A stretch of 64,000 nucleotides of DNA. It comes from Dyadobacter endophyticus. Its GTDB lineage: Bacteria > Bacteroidota > Bacteroidia > Cytophagales > Spirosomataceae. The position numbers and the translations under genes were made by a program. Location of the stretch: positions 496,001-560,000 of the forward strand of contig NZ_BMIA01000004.1 in assembly GCF_014641595.1 (NCBI RefSeq). Direction: 5' to 3'. Below are positions 60,901 through 64,000 of this stretch, in pieces. The first letter of the stretch is position 1. Each line of letters begins with the position of its first letter. The notes beneath the pieces were generated by a model. The model had not been told where the DNA came from and did not search any database. It saw only the letters and a program-made list of their open reading frames with translations.

Positions 60901-63900
60901 TCAGGCCTTGAATCTGAGGCGAAAGTTTACCATATCAGTTTGGGAGACGCTCACCTGCACCTGGATCATAGCCGCAACCTCCTTAACAATCAATAGTCCG
61001 AGCTCATCGACCCTTCCTTTTGGACCCATCGGATCCGTACTGATTACTACTTCCCGATCGTTGATGAAATCCACTTTTTCTTGCGGCAGACCAGTTCCCG
61101 TGTTAGAAATGATTAGTTCCTTTCCATCCACGTCATCGTGAAAACTGAAACTAATCGTGCCCTGGTAGGTGTACTTAGACGCATTGTCAAGCAGGTTATG
61201 AACGATGATCGCTAAAAGTTGCTCGTCGGAATCGACAAAAATGCCCTCGGCAACGTCATTGATAATTGTGTTGTTCTTGGCGAGTGCTACTTTTTCAAAA
61301 AGCGCAATCTTTTCCTGAATCAGCGCATGAATATTTAGGGGCTTAATTTGAATTTGTTTACCATACATCTGCATTTTGACATAATTAAGCAAGTCGCGAA
61401 GCAACGTTGCGGTCCGCTCCGATATGGAAGATACGATCGTTGCGGCTTTCTGAACCTGATCATACCTGCCATCTTTGCAAAGGTCAACAATGTCTGCGGA
61501 CACATAGGTGGCATAATTCAAAGGTGTCTGAATGTCATGTGTGATCGACGCCAGAAGACGAGACATCAGATGAACCTGGCCGGTAAGTTCTGTTTTCGAC
61601 GCTTCCAGCTCGGTCATCGTATTTCGAAGTGAGTTTGTTCGGGTAGCCACAAGAGTCTCTAGTTGCGTGTTTTCTGTTTGGATTGCCCTCAGTTTGAGCC
61701 GGTTGAGCATCAGTCCGGCAACGACCAAAAAAGCCGAGATTGCAGTTGCAAATATTATGAGAACCCAATTCGTCAAATACCAAACCTGGGGCACGAAAAA
61801 ATGGGCTCGTTTATAAACATAGCCATCCGCGGACAGGCTGCTGCGCTTGCGAACGACGAGGTCGTATTCACCTGCATGGATGCTCGAATAATGGATCACC
61901 ATTTCATTGCCGATTTCATTCCAGTTTGGGCTTGTCTGATTGTTTCCTTTTTCAACCAGCGCATAAGAAACATCCAGGTTGCTGACGTTTCCAAAAAATG
62001 GGGTTGAAAAATGAAACTCGACATTCTGCGGGTTGATGGGTAACGAATATCCCCCATCGGTCTGTTCAAGTGGGATTTGGTTTACCAATACCTGATCAAG
62101 CTTAATAGCGGATTGGTCGTTGTACTTGCGTATTTGTTCCGGCCTAAACCAGACAAAGCCCTCCATCGATGGGAGTGAAACATACCCATTGCCGAGTTTC
62201 AGGCCGCACGGCTGGCAACTTCCATTGAACTCGTTGTTGGCAAAACCCTCATCGAGTGCATGATGGATAAAGAATGGTGGCTTTGGGGTAGTTTGGGGTG
62301 AGGTTGATATTACATTGGCGTAGTCGAGCAATTCTTTCTCGGATACTTGAAAAAGTCCTCTGTTGGTAGGTATCCACAAAGAGCCAGCTTCGTCATCGAC
62401 AGCGCAGTGCGCCGATGCCAGGAACTGGTTTTTGTCTAACGGGAAGGTAGCAAGTTTACTTTCGTTGACCAAAAGCATTAGCCCCTTGCCCCTGGCTGTA
62501 AGCCACAAGCGATTCTGGCCTGACCGGCGGATGCTTTTGATGTTGGTACTGTCTGTGCCTGGCAGTACCGTGCCGCTTCCGGAAGTGGTGCCTACCTTAT
62601 AAAGGCCGGCCTCCGTGCCGACCAATAGCGAGCCGTCCCGAGCGGTTTCCATGCAAGTGATATTCGCGGGAAGTTTGAATTTAAGCTGTTTAGGAGCAAT
62701 TTCGAGCTGTTCAGGGTCCAGCAGGAAAATATCTTTGGAGACTCCTACCCAAATTTTCCCACTCTTGTCCTGGCAGACAGAAGAAATATGTTTTTCAAAT
62801 TCCCACGTCTTTTCAAGCGTTTCTGCGCCCTTTGAAAACAGAAGCAGTTTTTCCCAGCTTCTGATCCAGAGCTTCCCATCTTTGCTCCTAAATATCACCC
62901 ACTTGTCCGCAGGGTTTAGCTCAGCCAGCATAGAAAAGTTTTGATCTATTATCTGGCCGGAGCGGGCGTCTTTTCCGAGTATGTTTCCCGTTGGAGTCAA
63001 TACCGTGTTTTCCCCAAAAGCAACTTGTGCGTAAAACACATTCGAGATCTCGTTGCCCCCGGTTTTTACAACCTCAAACTGAGGTACATGGATAACAAAA
63101 AGGCCCTTTGCCAGGCCTCCTGCGAGTAGTTTTCCGTTAATTGCATCGTAGTATGCTACCGTTATGCCGTTGGCGTGAAAATCAAAATCTTTCGCCAGAA
63201 GCCTGGCGTAAACCATGCCATTACCATACCGTTCGAGCACGTATGTCGCATTATCCTGATGCAAAAAAGCCTGCTCCGAGTTGGGGTTCCACAGCAGTTT
63301 CATCTCTGCCGTCAGGTCGTTGTAGGAAGGATCATTAATAATATCGCCAATTATTCGAAGATCCTGTACCCGACCATTGACAACCTGGGAGACGGTATTA
63401 CGATCTTTCACCCAGCACAGGTTTCCGTCCCAGACAAAAGCTTTTGAAACGACCAGGTTATTAACTGAAATTTCATAGTTTTTTTTCCAGCCTCGGTAGT
63501 ATATCACGCTGTTTTTGTTGAAAACATAGTAATTCCCGTCTCGGCTGGCCGCAGGTAATCCATGAGGACGCTCATCATCGGGAAAACCAGATATATTCGG
63601 TATCCCTTTGATCCAGTTTACTCCTTTCATCGATTGAAGCTGGGCCGAGGTCAGAGCTTGTTTATAATTGTATGCGTTATCGTCCTTTTCAGCGTTCCCA
63701 TCCTTGATCTGAATCAGGTCGCCGGCATTCGTCTCTGCATACATTTTCGACGCGCGACCATTGGCTAAAATGCCGTTGTTTTGATACACAGGCTGTATAC
63801 CAACAATCCCGTCTACGCTCGTATTCAGCTTCCCACTCAGTGAGACAAAGTTTCGTCCATCGAAACGGACCAAACCCGCTTCTGTTGCAAGCCATACATA

Positions 63901-64000
63901 ACCTTCTTTGTCGGCAGCGATGCTTTTGATACTGTTTTGAGGCAGGCCGTTTTCTGAGGTGTAGTGGTTGACTCTCAAGGCGACCTGTGCGTGAGCGGGC
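60901..64000 (-). CDS. reg_prop sensor histidine kinase (5' end outside window)
   Basis: At least 1032 residues; the frame continues past 63978 through PAHAQVALRV, the end of a signal peptide, so the gene starts right of the window. Two reg_prop propellers (GYVWLATEAGLVRFDG, GKLWIRSWEKLLLFS, GKIWVGVSKDIFLLDP, GSLWIPTNRGLFQVSE), a Y_Y_Y-like domain, one membrane helix (VWYLTNWVLIIFATAISAFL), then HisKA with His in LLASITHDIQTPLNYA and an HATPase domain (HNLLDNASKYTY, a G box VDELGLLIV that is partly degenerate). No receiver and no DNA-binding domain follow; it ends at RLRFKA. A separate response regulator must exist elsewhere. Confidence 0.9.
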   Translation of the reverse strand, partial: PAHAQVALRVNHYTSENGLPQNSIKSIAADKEGYVWLATEAGLVRFDGRNFVSLSGKLNTSVDGIVGIQPVYQNNGILANGRASKMYAETNAGDLIQIKDGNAEKDDNAYNYKQALTSAQLQSMKGVNWIKGIPNISGFPDDERPHGLPAASRDGNYYVFNKNSVIYYRGWKKNYEISVNNLVVSKAFVWDGNLCWVKDRNTVSQVVNGRVQDLRIIGDIINDPSYNDLTAEMKLLWNPNSEQAFLHQDNATYVLERYGNGMVYARLLAKDFDFHANGITVAYYDAINGKLLAGGLAKGLFVIHVPQFEVVKTGGNEISNVFYAQVAFGENTVLTPTGNILGKDARSGQIIDQNFSMLAELNPADKWVIFRSKDGKLWIRSWEKLLLFSKGAETLEKTWEFEKHISSVCQDKSGKIWVGVSKDIFLLDPEQLEIAPKQLKFKLPANITCMETARDGSLLVGTEAGLYKVGTTSGSGTVLPGTDSTNIKSIRRSGQNRLWLTARGKGLMLLVNESKLATFPLDKNQFLASAHCAVDDEAGSLWIPTNRGLFQVSEKELLDYANVISTSPQTTPKPPFFIHHALDEGFANNEFNGSCQPCGLKLGNGYVSLPSMEGFVWFRPEQIRKYNDQSAIKLDQVLVNQIPLEQTDGGYSLPINPQNVEFHFSTPFFGNVSNLDVSYALVEKGNNQTSPNWNEIGNEMVIHYSSIHAGEYDLVVRKRSSLSADGYVYKRAHFFVPQVWYLTNWVLIIFATAISAFLVVAGLMLNRLKLRAIQTENTQLETLVATRTNSLRNTMTELEASKTELTGQVHLMSRLLASITHDIQTPLNYATYVSADIVDLCKDGRYDQVQKAATIVSSISERTATLLRDLLNYVKMQMYGKQIQIKPLNIHALIQEKIALFEKVALAKNNTIINDVAEGIFVDSDEQLLAIIVHNLLDNASKYTYQGTISFSFHDDVDGKELIISNTGTGLPQEKVDFINDREVVISTDPMGPKGRVDELGLLIVKEVAAMIQVQVSVSQTDMVNFRLRFKA

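Noticed and set aside
1..64000. CRISPR array, rRNA operon or prophage structural genes
   Set aside because: No regularly spaced repeats of CRISPR type, no rRNA signature and no capsid, tail or terminase-like protein were seen.

Overview
The window reads as a chromosomal segment of a Cytophagales bacterium of the Bacteroidota, most like Dyadobacter or its relatives in Spirosomaceae. The basis is Bacteroidota-type promoter boxes (TANNTTTG) upstream of several genes, many SusD-free exported hydrolases and lipoproteins, Bacteroidota-typical families (DUF885, DUF3050, DUF4136, DUF1080, reg_prop sensor kinases) and dense, short-spaced gene packing. This is pattern recognition only; no database search was possible. 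There are no rRNA genes and no CRISPR array. One tRNA (Arg, CCG) is present.

Left part (1-24 kb): end of a DUF2062 membrane protein; a K+-dependent-type membrane pyrophosphatase (hppA); an exported dienelactone hydrolase; a Bcr/CflA-type MFS exporter; a ribokinase-nucleoside hydrolase operon; a DUF885 lipoprotein; a concanavalin-like secreted protein. From 9.7 to 15.8 kb lies a three-gene operon of planctomycete-type cytochrome c proteins (DUF1549/DUF1553, DUF1501, and a membrane cytochrome fused to leucine-rich repeats and carbohydrate-binding-like modules). It is followed by an AGE/cellobiose-2-epimerase-like enzyme, a sorbosone-dehydrogenase-like protein, a cyclase with an N-terminal fusion, a DUF1080 protein and an S9 peptidase. 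This block looks like an envelope sugar-oxidation and glycoside-processing neighbourhood.

Middle part (23-47 kb): M1 aminopeptidase, AraC regulator and siderophore-interacting protein; a map paralogue and DUF3050; VOC, AraC, methyltransferase, NADAR, DinB and HAD genes; a RelE-type toxin-antitoxin pair. An envelope-stress-like cluster follows: OmpR-type regulator, sensor kinase, HtrA/DegQ protease, DUF4136 protein and a Gly/Tyr-rich exported protein. Then come an alpha/beta hydrolase, an exported acetolactate decarboxylase, an M19 dipeptidase, GlgB, an outer-membrane-type protein and a NUDIX hydrolase.

Right part (47.3-64 kb): immediately after tRNA-Arg(CCG) there are arm-type repeats and a decayed integrase start. 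The DNA then becomes visibly more AT-rich and carries accessory genes: serine beta-lactamase-like hydrolase, IS3 transposase relic, carboxylesterase with a divergent NrtR-like regulator, a large hybrid sensor kinase with two receivers but no DNA-binding domain, and a LuxR-type protein with a pseudo-receiver. A possible decayed copy of the tRNA 3' end followed by a perfect terminator lies at 57.9 kb. Beyond it are IS21-like terminal repeats, a truncated ATPase, a lipoprotein pseudogene, a sialate-O-acetylesterase-like SGNH hydrolase and the 3' part of a second reg_prop histidine kinase that runs off the right edge. I interpret 47.3-57.9 kb, and possibly further, as an old decayed genomic island at tRNA-Arg.
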